Assembly: GCA_020860245.1 (NCBI GenBank)
Contig: JAJBUQ010000015.1
Span: 124,001-188,000 of the forward strand
From: Rikenellaceae bacterium
GTDB taxonomy: Bacteria; Bacteroidota; Bacteroidia; Bacteroidales; Rikenellaceae
Length of the DNA: 64,000 bases
Direction: 5' to 3'
A model generated the notes under the pieces. That model was not told where the DNA came from and did not search any database. It saw nothing but the letters and a program-made list of their open reading frames with translations. This document shows, in pieces, positions 29,063 through 38,873 of the stretch. Numbering within the stretch: position 1 is the stretch's first letter; each line of letters begins with the position of its first letter. Position numbers and translations under genes: made by a program.

Positions 29063-29068
29063 AATATT

Positions 29069-30019
29069 ATGGCAAGACACTATTACGTAATTTTATTCCT
29101 GACAATATTCCTGTACGGATGCTCCAAAGAGAACGATACGGTTATATCCGGATTTGAGACAACCGCACGGATAAAACTGTTATCTTCGGGATTCCGGACC
29201 AAGACCGTGGATCAAGACAATCCGGCATCGGAACAACTGATCGACAAAGTGGCATTGTTCCTGACCGAACCGTCCTCTGAGGCCATAACGGAGAAGTTCC
29301 TCGATGCCGGGTTCAGCGACTACGACGATTACTGCATCGTCACCCTTCCGCTCGAACCAGCAGAGCTGGGGATCAGAGATATATATGCAGTAACAAACTA
29401 CGATACAATCGATTTCAGTTCCATAACGACAATTTCAGAGTTAGATGGATTTAAAACTCCTGTGGTCAATAAGACCTACAATCTGGATCCGGCAAACGGA
29501 TTCTGCATGTATGGGTCTACATCCGGATTTGACTTCACATCAGGCACAGATGACTATGCCATAGTTACGGTGGAGAGGACCTGCGCGAAGATTGGGGTCA
29601 GACTTACATTTCCGGACAATACGTCTCTCAGCACAAATAATTCCTTTCTGATAGCTAATGCAGCGAGTTATACATATATTGTAGAACCATCTGAAATCAC
29701 AGAACTCCCTTCAGGGGGATATTTTAATTTTGCGGCTCCACTGCCTCTCGAAGTGAACGAATCGGAGGAATTTACGGGAACTGCCTATATTTATCAATCG
29801 GCGATAGCCCCTACCATCTACTTTTACACCCATATTAACGGAAGTATAGAAGAACAGGAGTTCTCGGCTCCGCTGCCCATTCCCGACCGCAATTATTACT
29901 ACGATCTCGATGTACGGATCTATGAAGATACCGAGTCTACGCGGTCGATGGGAGGAGGGTATACGATAATCGTAAACGTTACAGCATACAACGCGTACGG
30001 AGACCGCATCGAACTTTGA
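29069..30019 (+). CDS. Fimbrial accessory lipoprotein
   Basis: A 316-residue lipoprotein (signal ending TIFLYGC) with the fimbrillin fold pattern: LIDKVALFLTEPSSEAITEK, GIRDIYAVTNYDTIDF, VERTCAKIGVRLTFPDN, and the terminal VNVTAYNAYGDRIEL. It is the last gene of the four-gene operon and probably an accessory pilin. Its ligand and position in the fibre cannot be read from sequence. Confidence 0.8.
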   Translation: MARHYYVILFLTIFLYGCSKENDTVISGFETTARIKLLSSGFRTKTVDQDNPASEQLIDKVALFLTEPSSEAITEKFLDAGFSDYDDYCIVTLPLEPAELGIRDIYAVTNYDTIDFSSITTISELDGFKTPVVNKTYNLDPANGFCMYGSTSGFDFTSGTDDYAIVTVERTCAKIGVRLTFPDNTSLSTNNSFLIANAASYTYIVEPSEITELPSGGYFNFAAPLPLEVNESEEFTGTAYIYQSAIAPTIYFYTHINGSIEEQEFSAPLPIPDRNYYYDLDVRIYEDTESTRSMGGGYTIIVNVTAYNAYGDRIEL

Positions 30020-30298
30020 ACTTAATTTTTCCGGTATGATTAAAGCGGGGCGATAATCTTGGGATTAAGATACTCGTATCAACCTATCGCACATTTATGA
30101 TAAGGATTGAAGAGTGAATGGATTATGCAGAGTAGGAAAAATATAACAATCATTCATACCGTAATTGTATTTTATAATTTTAATTTGGCAGAATAAAAAA
30201 TTTAATTTAATTTTGGAAATATTATTACAGGACTTAGATATAAAATAGTGTAATCAATTAACGGAGACAAATAATTTGAAACCATATAATTTTTAATT

Positions 30299-30961
30299 AT
30301 GAAAAAATATTTAGCTGAAATGATCGGTACGGCAGTGCTCGTACTTATAGGATGCGGAAGTGCAGTATTTACAGGGGTTCTGCATCCGTTCATTCCCGTG
30401 GGAACATTAGGGGTCGCATTTGCCTTCGGTATCGCAGTATTGGCAATGGCTTATACGATCGGCAAAATTTCCGGGTGTCATATAAATCCTGCCGTAACGC
30501 TGGGAATGCTCTTATCTAAAAGGATCAGCGGCAAGGACGCAGGAATGTATATGATATTCCAGCTTATCGGCGCAGTTATAGGTTCCGCGATTCTGTATGT
30601 CCTCGCCAAGGACTCCGGTTCCATAACAACTCTCACGGGAGCCAACGGCTACGAGAGGCTTCTTCCGGCATTCGTGGCTGAGACAGTCTTCACGTGCATA
30701 TTCGTGATGGTGGTTCTCGGTTCGACATCCAAAGGGGCTAACGGCAATTTCGCAGGTATCGCAATCGGATTGGCACTGGTAATGATTCATATAGTGTGTA
30801 TTCCCATAACCGGAACATCCGTCAATCCCGCGAGGAGCTTCGGACCGGCACTGTTCCAAGGCGGACAGGCATTATCGCAGTTGTGGCTCTTCTTTGTAGC
30901 TCCTTTATTAGGGGGTATACTCGCATCTGTTATATGGAGAGGAATCGACACTGCAGAATAA
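30299..30961 (+). CDS. aqpZ: Aquaporin Z-type water channel
   Basis: A 220-residue six-helix MIP-family channel of the inner membrane. Both pore motifs are present: GCHINPAVTLG (first NPA) and TSVNPARSFGPA (second NPA). The second loop also has Arg after NPA, and the narrow-filter His is likely in VMIHIVCIPIT, as in water-selective AqpZ. It is a single-gene unit ending in a strong hairpin; the 279-base gap upstream is A/T-rich and shows no gene. Confidence 0.93.
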   Translation: MKKYLAEMIGTAVLVLIGCGSAVFTGVLHPFIPVGTLGVAFAFGIAVLAMAYTIGKISGCHINPAVTLGMLLSKRISGKDAGMYMIFQLIGAVIGSAILYVLAKDSGSITTLTGANGYERLLPAFVAETVFTCIFVMVVLGSTSKGANGNFAGIAIGLALVMIHIVCIPITGTSVNPARSFGPALFQGGQALSQLWLFFVAPLLGGILASVIWRGIDTAE

Positions 30962-30970
30962 TTCTGAATC

Positions 30971-31010
30971 ATAAATACTCCTCATGCCGTGTGGCATGAG
31001 GAGTATTTAT
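30971..31010. terminator. Bidirectional terminator
   Basis: An 18-bp perfect stem (30971-30988 with 30993-31010) and a 4-base loop lie between the convergent aquaporin and MFS genes. Confidence 0.88.
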
Positions 31011-31018
31011 ATATGATA

Positions 31019-32296
31019 TTACCGGCTCCTTAAGTCCGGCTTCGTAATATCATGATTATTCGTGTTACCACTACCTCCCTCTTTCACGATTTCCCTATGG
31101 CGCGGAGGTTTGACGTTGGGGAGGAATACAGCTACAAATCCCAGCAACGGCAGGTAAGCGCAGAATCTGTATACATATTCGAGGCCATTGTCATCCGCTA
31201 TTCCTCCGAGTACCGCTGCGGCTATTCCCGCGATACCGAAGGCAAGTCCGAAGAAGAGACCGGATATCAGCCCTAATTTAGTCGGAAGAAATTCCTGCGC
31301 ATAAACCAGAATCGCGGAGAATGCGGACGACAGTACCAGTCCTATTATTATACTCAGGATACATGTCCACATTAACCCTACGTGAGGCATAAGCAGCGAG
31401 AACGGCGCGATTCCGAGAATCGAGAACCATATTACATACTTACGTCCGAAGCGATCTCCGAGAGGGCCTTCAAGCAGGGTTCCAGCTGCGGAAGCAAACA
31501 AGAAGGCGAAGAGATAGAATTGCGACTGCTGGGTCGTGACTCCGAATTTTTCGATCAGATAGAATGTGTAATAGTTTACCAGACTCGCGGTGTAGACATA
31601 TTTCGAGAAGATAAGTATGAGGAGAATTACCAGCGACCAGTATATTTTTTTCTTCGACAGCCGGACACGTCTTATCACCTCTTTTTTCCCGGCATCAGTT
31701 CCTGCCGTTTCGATCCTCTGTCTGTACCATCTGGTTATAGGTCTCTTTGTTAATATGGATATCACGGCGATACCTGCAAATACCGCTATATATTTTTGTC
31801 CGTAAGGGGCGACGATCAACGCGGCGAGCAGAGGACCGACGGAAGTTCCGAAGTTGCCTCCCACCTGAAATATCGACTGCGCAAGTCCGTGCTGTCCGCC
31901 TGAAGCATAGTGTGTGAGCCGTGACGCTTCCGGATGGATCACAGAGGAGCCCAGACCAATGAACATAACGGCGATAACGACAAGCCACAACGATCCGGCG
32001 AAGGCGAATATCAATAGACCTGTGAGTGTCGATAACGTTCCGAGTGTCAAATACCACACATTCGGATGTTTGTCGAAGTAGACTCCGAATACCGGCTGGA
32101 ACACCGACGCGCATATCTGATACACAAACGCAACCACACCTATCTGCCTGAAATTCAGACCTATATTATCCCTTATAACCGGATAAACGGCTGACACTAC
32201 AGATTGGAACATATCGTTAAAAAAATGTGCGAGACTGAGGGAGAACAAGATTCCCATAGTGACTCCGACGGAGGGCCGCCTTACACTGGTTTTCAT
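31019..32296 (-). CDS. MFS exporter, fosmidomycin-resistance (Fsr) type
   Basis: A 425-residue inner-membrane protein with about 12 transmembrane segments. The start LFSLSLAHFFNDMFQSVVSAVYPVI and the loop GDRFGRKYVIW are typical of the Fsr branch of the major facilitator superfamily, with VIHPEASRLTHYASGGQHGLAQSIFQVGGNFG in the 4-5 region. It likely exports a small toxic compound by proton antiport; the natural substrate is unknown. It is not in an operon. Confidence 0.9.
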   Translation of the reverse strand: MKTSVRRPSVGVTMGILFSLSLAHFFNDMFQSVVSAVYPVIRDNIGLNFRQIGVVAFVYQICASVFQPVFGVYFDKHPNVWYLTLGTLSTLTGLLIFAFAGSLWLVVIAVMFIGLGSSVIHPEASRLTHYASGGQHGLAQSIFQVGGNFGTSVGPLLAALIVAPYGQKYIAVFAGIAVISILTKRPITRWYRQRIETAGTDAGKKEVIRRVRLSKKKIYWSLVILLILIFSKYVYTASLVNYYTFYLIEKFGVTTQQSQFYLFAFLFASAAGTLLEGPLGDRFGRKYVIWFSILGIAPFSLLMPHVGLMWTCILSIIIGLVLSSAFSAILVYAQEFLPTKLGLISGLFFGLAFGIAGIAAAVLGGIADDNGLEYVYRFCAYLPLLGFVAVFLPNVKPPRHREIVKEGGSGNTNNHDITKPDLRSR

Positions 32297-32391
32297 ATAA
32301 TTTCCGATTTAAGGCGGTAAAATTAATCATAATGATTAATAATCTAAAACTGGTATTGTTTTTGGTCGTTTATGTTAAAAAGTATACGATT

Positions 32392-32598
32392 ATGAGTATT
32401 ATAGAAATAGAGAACGACCGCAAGATCGATTCGACCGATAATAACGGTTACGCGGAAGGAGTACGGGATGAGAATTTATGGCCTCAGGACGGTTGGGATT
32501 CGGAGATACCATTAGATCAGGAGATCGACGATTATTTTTACGACGCTGAGAACACTCCGGTTTATAACGAGAACGGGTACGAGAATATAACAAAATAA
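32392..32598 (+). CDS. Small acidic hypothetical protein
   Basis: A 68-residue, strongly acidic protein (MSIIEIENDRKID ... GYENITK) with many Asp, Glu, Asn and Tyr, and no signal or membrane segment. The frame is open from 32332, but the ATG at 32392 fits better because the extra N-terminal part is A/T-rich upstream DNA. I do not recognise a family. It lies divergent from the MFS gene and has a hairpin downstream. Confidence 0.5.
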   Translation: MSIIEIENDRKIDSTDNNGYAEGVRDENLWPQDGWDSEIPLDQEIDDYFYDAENTPVYNENGYENITK

Positions 32599-32783
32599 GT
32601 CCAGTTTACCGACCAACCTTGCGACGACTATTCCGACTATTATTTTATTGTTTCCGGACGTCTTATTATAAAATAGAAATAATTTCATGAATTGAAATAA
32701 CAAAAACTTTTAATTTATAAAAATTTCTATTTTTTTAAGGCATAATTTTAAATAATTCTCAGCCCTGCGGTAAATGAATACGT

Positions 32784-32814
32784 ATAAAGGCTGCTCGTGA
32801 AGGGCAGCCTTTAT
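32784..32814. terminator. Terminator between convergent genes
   Basis: An 11-bp stem ATAAAGGCTGC / GCAGCCTTTAT with a 9-base loop and a T-run in the plus direction. It may serve the alpha/beta-hydrolase on the minus strand as well. Confidence 0.75.
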
Positions 32815-32834
32815 TTTTTATATAAATTTATCTA

Positions 32835-33818
32835 TTATTTTAGATACTTCTTTAACATCGCTGCCGAGAACAGTGCGAGTCCTTGTACCGGAGCCAGTTC
32901 AGCGAATCCGTTAAGAAGCCCCCAGTCATGGGTGACGCCATTAAAACGTATAGTCGTTACGTAAACCCCCGCCTCGTCGAGATGACGCCCCAATTCTTCT
33001 CCTCCATCGCGCAGAATATCGTTCTCTGCAACTTCGATAAGGGTCGGAGGGAGACCTGCGAGCTGTTCTTTTGCAGTACGCACCGGAGATACGTAGATGT
33101 CGTTGTATTCATCCTTATTACTGAGATAATTATCCCTCATCCATTCCATAAGGGTAGTGGTCAGGAAGCGTTGTTTGCCATATTTCTTGTAAGATATATA
33201 ATCTTCTCCGGCATCAGAATAAGGCCACATCAGAATCTGGCACTTTATCTCCGGCCCTCCTTCATTTTTGGCTTTCAGGCAGGTTCCTATCGTCATATTT
33301 CCTCCGGCACTGTTCCCTACCACAGCGAGTTTGGTTCCATCGACATTAATCTCGTCTCCGTGCGCAGCCACCCATTTAGTAGCGGCATAACACTGATTTA
33401 AGGCAACGGGAAATTTCACCTCCGGAGAGCGGGTATATTCAACAAACACGCAAGCGAATCCGGATTCGACCACCACGTCGCGTACAAGACGTTTGTGGGT
33501 CGGATAATCACCCAGTACCCATCCGCCACCATGAAGGAACATAAATACCGGCAGTTTTTCCGTCGATCCCTCCGAACGAATCACTACGATATCGATCGAC
33601 ATTCCATCGGACTCTATTGTTTTGTAATTCTCTTCGATCCCTGAAACATCCACCTTAACAGATGACTGGGCATCTTCCAAGACTTTACGTGCCTGGGGCA
33701 CAGGAAGCGATTCTACGGGAGTGTCGCTTGAGTTCAGAACTTTAAGATATTTTTTAGTACCTACACTCAAGTGTTTATCTTCCAGATAATCCGGAGCCTC
33801 TTTTACTGATTTTGACAT
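32835..33818 (-). CDS. Alpha/beta-hydrolase, HSL/esterase type
   Basis: A 327-residue esterase/lipase-like enzyme of the hormone-sensitive-lipase family. The oxyanion motif is MFLHGGGWVLGDYP, the nucleophile elbow is VVGNSAGGNMTIG, the acid is likely Asp in VAENDILRDGGEEL, and the His is in GVTHDWGLLNG. There is no signal peptide, so it is cytosolic. It probably hydrolyses a short-chain ester; the natural substrate is unknown. The N-terminal 60 residues form a cap. Confidence 0.92.
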   Translation of the reverse strand: MSKSVKEAPDYLEDKHLSVGTKKYLKVLNSSDTPVESLPVPQARKVLEDAQSSVKVDVSGIEENYKTIESDGMSIDIVVIRSEGSTEKLPVFMFLHGGGWVLGDYPTHKRLVRDVVVESGFACVFVEYTRSPEVKFPVALNQCYAATKWVAAHGDEINVDGTKLAVVGNSAGGNMTIGTCLKAKNEGGPEIKCQILMWPYSDAGEDYISYKKYGKQRFLTTTLMEWMRDNYLSNKDEYNDIYVSPVRTAKEQLAGLPPTLIEVAENDILRDGGEELGRHLDEAGVYVTTIRFNGVTHDWGLLNGFAELAPVQGLALFSAAMLKKYLK

Positions 33819-34039
33819 AATGAATATTTTTATTTATATTAAATTCCACGTAGACCAATTCTTCCCTTATCCATTTATTCAACCATTGTGCCAACATAAC
33901 TTAATTTCAATAATATAATGAAATTATTACCACCCTTCTATCATTGATATAAACCGGTCAGAGTTCGTATTTTTTATAATAAATCATCACTAATAGCTAT
34001 AAATTAAAATAATATATCTTATCTATACATTCTTCTTAG

Positions 34040-34047
34040 TATATTTG
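34040..34047 (+). promoter_or_regulatory. -7 element of the small membrane protein gene
   Basis: TATATTTG, 17 bases before the ATG at 34065. The -33 region is weak (TCTT at 34017). Confidence 0.5.
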
Positions 34048-34064
34048 TTGTAAAACAAGAAACT

Positions 34065-34301
34065 ATGATAACGGTAAAAAATTCACGACAACTGGGACAA
34101 GCCATAAAAGGGGATAACGACACGATTAAGATCGAAGGGTCTTTAAAAAACAGGGTACTTAAAATAAGGAGTATCAAAACCGCTGCATGGATCTCGGCCG
34201 GAGCGCTTTTGGGCACTGCCATCGCTTTAGCACTCATGAGAATCGGAATGGAACCGACGATTCGTTCAACTGCTCCGTCACGCATAGCACATGCTGCTTG
34301 A
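34065..34301 (+). CDS. Small one-helix hypothetical membrane protein
   Basis: A 78-residue protein. An N-terminal basic/polar part (MITVKNSRQLGQAIKGDND) is followed by one hydrophobic helix, WISAGALLGTAIALALM, near residues 46-62. A good -7 element and a strong terminator frame it, which favours it over the longer open frame on the opposite strand. The function is unknown. Confidence 0.6.
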   Translation: MITVKNSRQLGQAIKGDNDTIKIEGSLKNRVLKIRSIKTAAWISAGALLGTAIALALMRIGMEPTIRSTAPSRIAHAA

Positions 34302-34310
34302 TGATATGAC

Positions 34311-34354
34311 AAAATAATAAAGACGCCTGTGGTTACAGACGTCTTTATTATTTT
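34311..34354. terminator. Bidirectional terminator
   Basis: A 15-bp perfect stem (34311-34325 with 34340-34354), extended by CTGT/ACAG after one mismatch. It lies between the convergent small membrane protein and esterase genes. Confidence 0.85.
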
Positions 34355-34375
34355 AACCAACCGCTTTAATACTTG

Positions 34376-35308
34376 TTACTTACTCTGCCTGAACAGCCAA
34401 TCCCTCACCCCTTCGAGTTTATAGGCATAATCGAACGAATACATGTGCTCGCTGCCACTTCCGCCTTCCGGCAGTACGCTGCCCAACGTGAATGTCACGA
34501 AGTTCCTGTCGCTTCCTTCGGCGATAAGTTTGCGGACATTCTCCTCCTGCTCTGTCTGCGGCAGTTTCGCACTCCACTCTCCAGTACTAAAATCGGCCCC
34601 TTCATTCTTCAGTACCGCTTCCAATTCGGCCATACCTTTGGAAGCTTTCGGATCGCCAGCACCTACGATATAGAAAAATTTGTCGTTCTTAAATCCGCTC
34701 ATTTTTGACGTATCCCACTGACATCCAACAAACAACGAAGCCGCAAAGAGATCTGGATGTGCTATATTGAAATACAGCGACATCATTCCGCCCATCGATT
34801 GACCGGTGGTATAAAGACGGTTTCTGTCGATATTATATTGATCGACAATGGAATTCAACAGTCTTATAGTCATCTCTACTTCATAGGTTGTCTCCGAGTT
34901 ATCGTTTACTGTCTGAGTTGTATATTGAGGGACAAGAACAAACGAAGGATGCTTGGCCTGATCTTCCGCACTTGCCCAGATCACTCCACCATATTCCTGC
35001 GTCAATGGCGCTTTGACATCTTTGCGCGCGGTACTCGCATCTCCGATAAATAAGAGCAGAGGGTACTGTTTACTTTTGTCGTATCCTTCAGGAATAAACA
35101 GGTTGTATTCCATTGTTTTCCCTGTCTCCGGATCGTTATATTCCAGTTGAACGAATTTATTTACCGTTTCGGCAAGGAGAGCCTGAAGTACTGCGTCTCC
35201 GCTTTTATCCGGAGAACCGCCTCCCCTTTGTCCGCCCTGCGATTGTGCTGCGCACCAGAACGAAGCTAAGGGCAACAGCATTGATGCCGCCATAATAATT
35301 TTTTTCAT
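34376..35308 (-). CDS. Secreted esterase, PHB-depolymerase/prolyl-oligopeptidase-like
   Basis: A 310-residue alpha/beta-hydrolase with a signal peptide ending about residue 21 (LLPLASFWCAAQ). A Gly-rich linker follows, then the catalytic domain: YPLLLFIGDAST, nucleophile motif TTGQSMGGMMSLYF (Ser about 171), and the His near SEHMYSFDYAYKLEGVRDW. It resembles periplasmic feruloyl/acetyl esterase-like proteins. The substrate is unknown. It stands alone. Confidence 0.85.
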   Translation of the reverse strand: MKKIIMAASMLLPLASFWCAAQSQGGQRGGGSPDKSGDAVLQALLAETVNKFVQLEYNDPETGKTMEYNLFIPEGYDKSKQYPLLLFIGDASTARKDVKAPLTQEYGGVIWASAEDQAKHPSFVLVPQYTTQTVNDNSETTYEVEMTIRLLNSIVDQYNIDRNRLYTTGQSMGGMMSLYFNIAHPDLFAASLFVGCQWDTSKMSGFKNDKFFYIVGAGDPKASKGMAELEAVLKNEGADFSTGEWSAKLPQTEQEENVRKLIAEGSDRNFVTFTLGSVLPEGGSGSEHMYSFDYAYKLEGVRDWLFRQSK

Positions 35309-35448
35309 ATCTGTCGTTAGTTTCTAAGTTAAACAATTACAAGCAAATCTAAGATCGTTCGGGGAATAAAAATAAAAAATTCGTTGAATCCGCTTATTCC
35401 GTAGATTTTCATTGAGTTTCAGTAGATCAAGAAGTTCGAGGCCATGAA

Positions 35449-37218
35449 TCAATCAATTAGCTTATACTGCTTAAGCAGCTCGTAAATAATAGTTCCTTTG
35501 CTTTTATTAATCAATTTTTTCTCCGCGTGCTTGATCAGGAACGGCACTTTCATCTCTGTAATCTTTTTACCGTCCATCAGATAATGGGAAAATTTAAAGA
35601 GTTCGCGAATGTCGAAGCAGGAGGCAAATACTTCCGGAACACCGCGGTCGACGTTAAGAAGCGTATAGACGGCTTCCATAGCAGTACGCACGGAATATTC
35701 GGTCGTGAATACGGTATCGCGCTCCGTTTCGGCGAAGTTGCCTATGAACGCGAAATTAACCGAGCCTTTCGGAACAACGAGCGGACGGTCGCCTATGGCG
35801 CGGGGCATAAAATAAGACATTACGTAAGGCATCATGACCGGAACCGTATTCGCCGAGTTCTCCGCCATATCGTATATCTGATCTTGAGGAACCCCCATGT
35901 GGTATAGCCACTCGGCCGCGATCTCGATTCCAGTACATTCCTTCATCGGTTTCTTCACGAAATTGCCCGGTTTATCACATAAAAGTCCGTAGATCCAGAC
36001 AACAAGTTGGTCTTTAGGTTGATTTTTAAAATGGGGCTGGCGGTTTAGAGTGAAGCTCAACAGCCAATTAGAATCCCTTACCGATACTATTCCTCCGGTG
36101 ACTACTTTGCCTGCGAACGGATCGCGTTTGGCTATCTTCTGAATATAAGGCGGTATCCGGTCGTCGAGAGTCGTCGCTGTGGCGGAAACAAAATAGGATT
36201 GCGGAATATTACCGCAGAATTTTTCCGGTTTACCGAAGGCAGGGTCCTGAGCGGCTATATTTTTCCACAAGGACCAGCTTCCACCGGGGGAGTCGTTAAT
36301 TACGGCAGGATTATTCTGATCTCCGTAGGTGGAATTTTCAGTCAGACTTCCATTGGTTATAAATACCAGATCGTCTTCCGTAAGGTTAATCTCCTTACCA
36401 TCTTCGAACTCTATCTTTCGTGCGACTTTTTTGGCAGGTGCTGAATCCACGACAATATTTTTTACGCGGGTATTAAAATAAAAATTGACGCCGTTGTCCT
36501 GAAGGAATTTTACTAACGGGAGTACCAGCGACTCGTACTGATTGTATTTCGTGAATTTCAAGGCAGACAGGTCGGGCAGTCCGTCGATATGGTGTATAAA
36601 ACGTGCGATATAACGCCTCATCTCCATAGCGCTGTGCCACTCTTCGAACGCAAACATGGTATGCCAATATAACTAGAAGTTGGACAGGAAGAATTCCTGG
36701 GAGAATACATCGGTGATACGTTTATCGTTCAACTCGGATTCCGAAGTCAGGAACAGCCTCGCTATCTCTTCGATTGACTTCTCGGACAGGGTAAACGTCA
36801 TTCCGGTATTACCGTCTTCACCACGGTTCCGAATGACCCTGTTATGCGAGAAATTCGGATCTTTTTTGTTCAGCCAGTAAAATTCATCCAACACCGAGGC
36901 ATTTTCTACTTCCAACGACGGAATAGAACGGAACAAGTCCCATAAACATTCGAAGTGATTCTCCATTTCACGTCCACCCCGTATTATGAATCCACGACCG
37001 GGATCGTAAGAACCGTCGAGAGCTCCTCCGGGAACGGCGAGTTCCTCGTAGATATGGATTTTAGTTCCTTTCATCTGCGCGTCGCGGAGCAGGAATGCCG
37101 CTGCCGCAAGGGAAGCGAGACCGGAGCCTATGAGATGTGCTGATTTACGATCTATGTTTTCCGGTTTTTCTGGACGGGCGAATGCCTCGTAGTTGCCATT
37201 GCTGTGATACATACACAA
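35449..37218 (-). pseudogene. ohyA: Oleate hydratase, broken by a TAG at a Trp codon
   Basis: Oleate hydratases (67-kDa myosin-cross-reactive antigen family) are FAD proteins that add water to cis-9 fatty acids. The frame from 37218 to 35449 encodes 589 residues, normal for the family. The FAD-binding segment is [20 protein letters not shown]. Codon 182 is TAG (36675-36673), lying between EFFLSNF and [16 protein letters not shown], where family members have FW-x-W-x-TM. Downstream the frame is intact and contains GNIPQSYF and [21 protein letters not shown] single G-to-A change explains the loss. Confidence 0.9.
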
Positions 37219-37340
37219 AATTATTTAATATAACATCGAATTAACCACAAAACAATTTTCAGACCGGAATATACTTTTATGCCTTATAGGCAAAAATTGG
37301 TAAAGTATTTGGATAGGGTCGGTTAAACATACTTTATCGA

Positions 37341-37922
37341 ATGAAAAACATGGCAGCAATGTTCGCTCTGATGAAAGATAAAGGAACGAACCACCTCGAC
37401 GATCTGACTCTGGGTTTAGTAAACGCAATGAGCTATAGCAATTCCGATGTAGAATATCCCGATTTCGATGATCTCTCTAAGGATGACGGAGTCAATCCGG
37501 AATGGTTTTATGCCGTTTACCGCGGGTCCAATGAATTTTCGGAAATGAATGCAATAATCCAATATGTTTCACAGGATACGTTATTCGACGACGTTGCAGA
37601 AATGATTCTGGGAATAGGGTTGGTAGAGATGAAGCACTTCGATAAACTCGGCGATTTTATTTCTGCGCTTGGAGGGAATGTTACGCAGGAATATAACACT
37701 TCGCATGTGAAATACGGTAAGAATGCGGAAGAAGCTGTCCGGTTCGGAATCGAATCGGAGGAGGCTACGATACAGGAATACAACCGCATCGCCGAGATTG
37801 TAAAAACAGTCCCTGAAAATAAAACCACTAAAATCGCCTTACAGCTGCTGGCAAAATTAATAGCTGACGAACAAAAACATCTCGACCTATTTCAACAGTG
37901 GTTAAAAGAGAATGTAAAATAG
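37341..37922 (+). CDS. Ferritin-like di-iron protein
   Basis: A 193-residue four-helix-bundle protein. Iron-binding carboxylate/histidine patterns are visible: SEMNAIIQYVSQ, GIGLVEMKHFDKLGDF, ESEEATIQEYNRIAE and LIADEQKHLDLFQQWL, giving E, E-x2-H, E and E-x2-H ligand sets. It is related to rubrerythrin/Mn-catalase-type ferritin-like proteins and has no rubredoxin domain. It is likely involved in peroxide or iron handling. It is divergent from the oleate hydratase gene and begins a small stress-type group. Confidence 0.82.
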   Translation: MKNMAAMFALMKDKGTNHLDDLTLGLVNAMSYSNSDVEYPDFDDLSKDDGVNPEWFYAVYRGSNEFSEMNAIIQYVSQDTLFDDVAEMILGIGLVEMKHFDKLGDFISALGGNVTQEYNTSHVKYGKNAEEAVRFGIESEEATIQEYNRIAEIVKTVPENKTTKIALQLLAKLIADEQKHLDLFQQWLKENVK

Positions 37923-38064
37923 ATATTTATGGATTTAACAGGCAGCGGTTATATTTCTTATTCATCCTTCCTTCATGGTAAAAAGTAATAACTATCGTAC
38001 ACTCAATATCTGAAACCGCAGAGCGGCAAGTTTTAAATTACCTGTTCTTCCGAAAATAAAAAAT

Positions 38065-38089
38065 AAGCCGGAACATCGCCCTCCGGCTT
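38065..38089. terminator. Terminator
   Basis: An 8-bp stem AAGCCGGA / TCCGGCTT with a T-rich tail in the plus direction. It lies between the convergent ferritin-like and DUF6582-like genes. Confidence 0.7.
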
Positions 38090-38130
38090 TTATTGTTATC
38101 CATTAATGTTTCCGTCGGATAAGATTCTGT

Positions 38131-38421
38131 TTATTTTTTCTCTTTCCCTGCCCAATGCAGGACATTTTCGCTCTCGACGTCAACACCGAATTTTTTCGCT
38201 TTGTCCAAAATATTACGGGCTAACTCCGGTTTATCTTCATCGGAAGCAAAGTGGAATTGCGCTTCCGCGGCACGCACATGTTCCGCATCAGGCATCGGGA
38301 ATCGTCTTCCGGGTAATCCGTAATCAGAATTTTTTAATTCATCTCTACCTTCAGCTGTAAGACGGTCGGTTCCGTCGTAATGCGCATTCGGATTACGACG
38401 GTGTGATTTTGTCTTTTCCAT
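38131..38421 (-). CDS. Small DUF6582-like protein
   Basis: A 96-residue hydrophilic protein. The segment SDYGLPGRRFPMPDAEHVRAAEAQFHF resembles the LPGRR(Y/F)P-x-D repeats of DUF6582 proteins, which are found in phages and stress-gene clusters. The N-terminus is basic (KTKSHRRNPNAH). The function is not known. It faces the ferritin-like gene across a terminator. Confidence 0.65.
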   Translation of the reverse strand: MEKTKSHRRNPNAHYDGTDRLTAEGRDELKNSDYGLPGRRFPMPDAEHVRAAEAQFHFASDEDKPELARNILDKAKKFGVDVESENVLHWAGKEKK

Positions 38422-38466
38422 AATATTATCAATTTAAAATAAATAAAATTTTAGGTATTATCAATA

Positions 38467-38655
38467 TTACCTTCGACTACCGCAGTGCATTCCTCCTGAC
38501 GACATCCCTTCCCCTCGTAACCCATGCCGGTGCCAATCATATCCCGGTTCCCACAGCCATCCGGCATTATCGTCGTAGAACCAACGTCCGTAATGAAATA
38601 ACAGACCCGGTGAATCATCATAAATACTCAGAACTGCAATTTTGCAGCCAATCAA
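38467..38655 (-). pseudogene. Possible lipoprotein remnant without a start codon
   Basis: An open frame of about 62 codons whose protein part GRWFYDDNAGWLWEPGYDWH resembles the Tyr/Trp-rich WFYD-x-GWLWEPGY repeats of DUF6600-like envelope proteins. Just upstream in the same frame a hydrophobic stretch ends in VLIGC, like a lipobox. There is no ATG or GTG, and a stop lies about 30 codons above, so it looks like the end of a degraded gene, or a chance frame. Confidence 0.35.
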
Positions 38656-38873
38656 TACACAGGCAAATAAAGATCCCTTAACCGTTAAAAGAGAAGTCCA
38701 GAGTGGACTGTACTAACAAATAAGTGGTTATACCGGAGGAGAATGTAAGCTAAGAATCGGATAAACGGAGAATGGATAGGGAGGTTCGTAGGGAAGAGGC
38801 ATCCAAAGCACGATTTTTGATTATTTAATTTATTATTGTAATTTCACGAAAATTAAAATTTAATTTCTAAATT

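Noticed and set aside
34019..34360. A 113-codon minus-strand frame opposite the small membrane protein
   Set aside because: It runs through the terminator hairpin, and the plus-strand frame has a promoter and a sensible start.
5486..37218. Stop-codon recoding (TAG or TGA read as Trp) to explain the broken genes
   Set aside because: TAG, TGA and TAA all end intact genes in the window; one stop replaces a non-Trp codon and one is TAA, and GH2 also has frameshifts. No suppressor tRNA is seen here.
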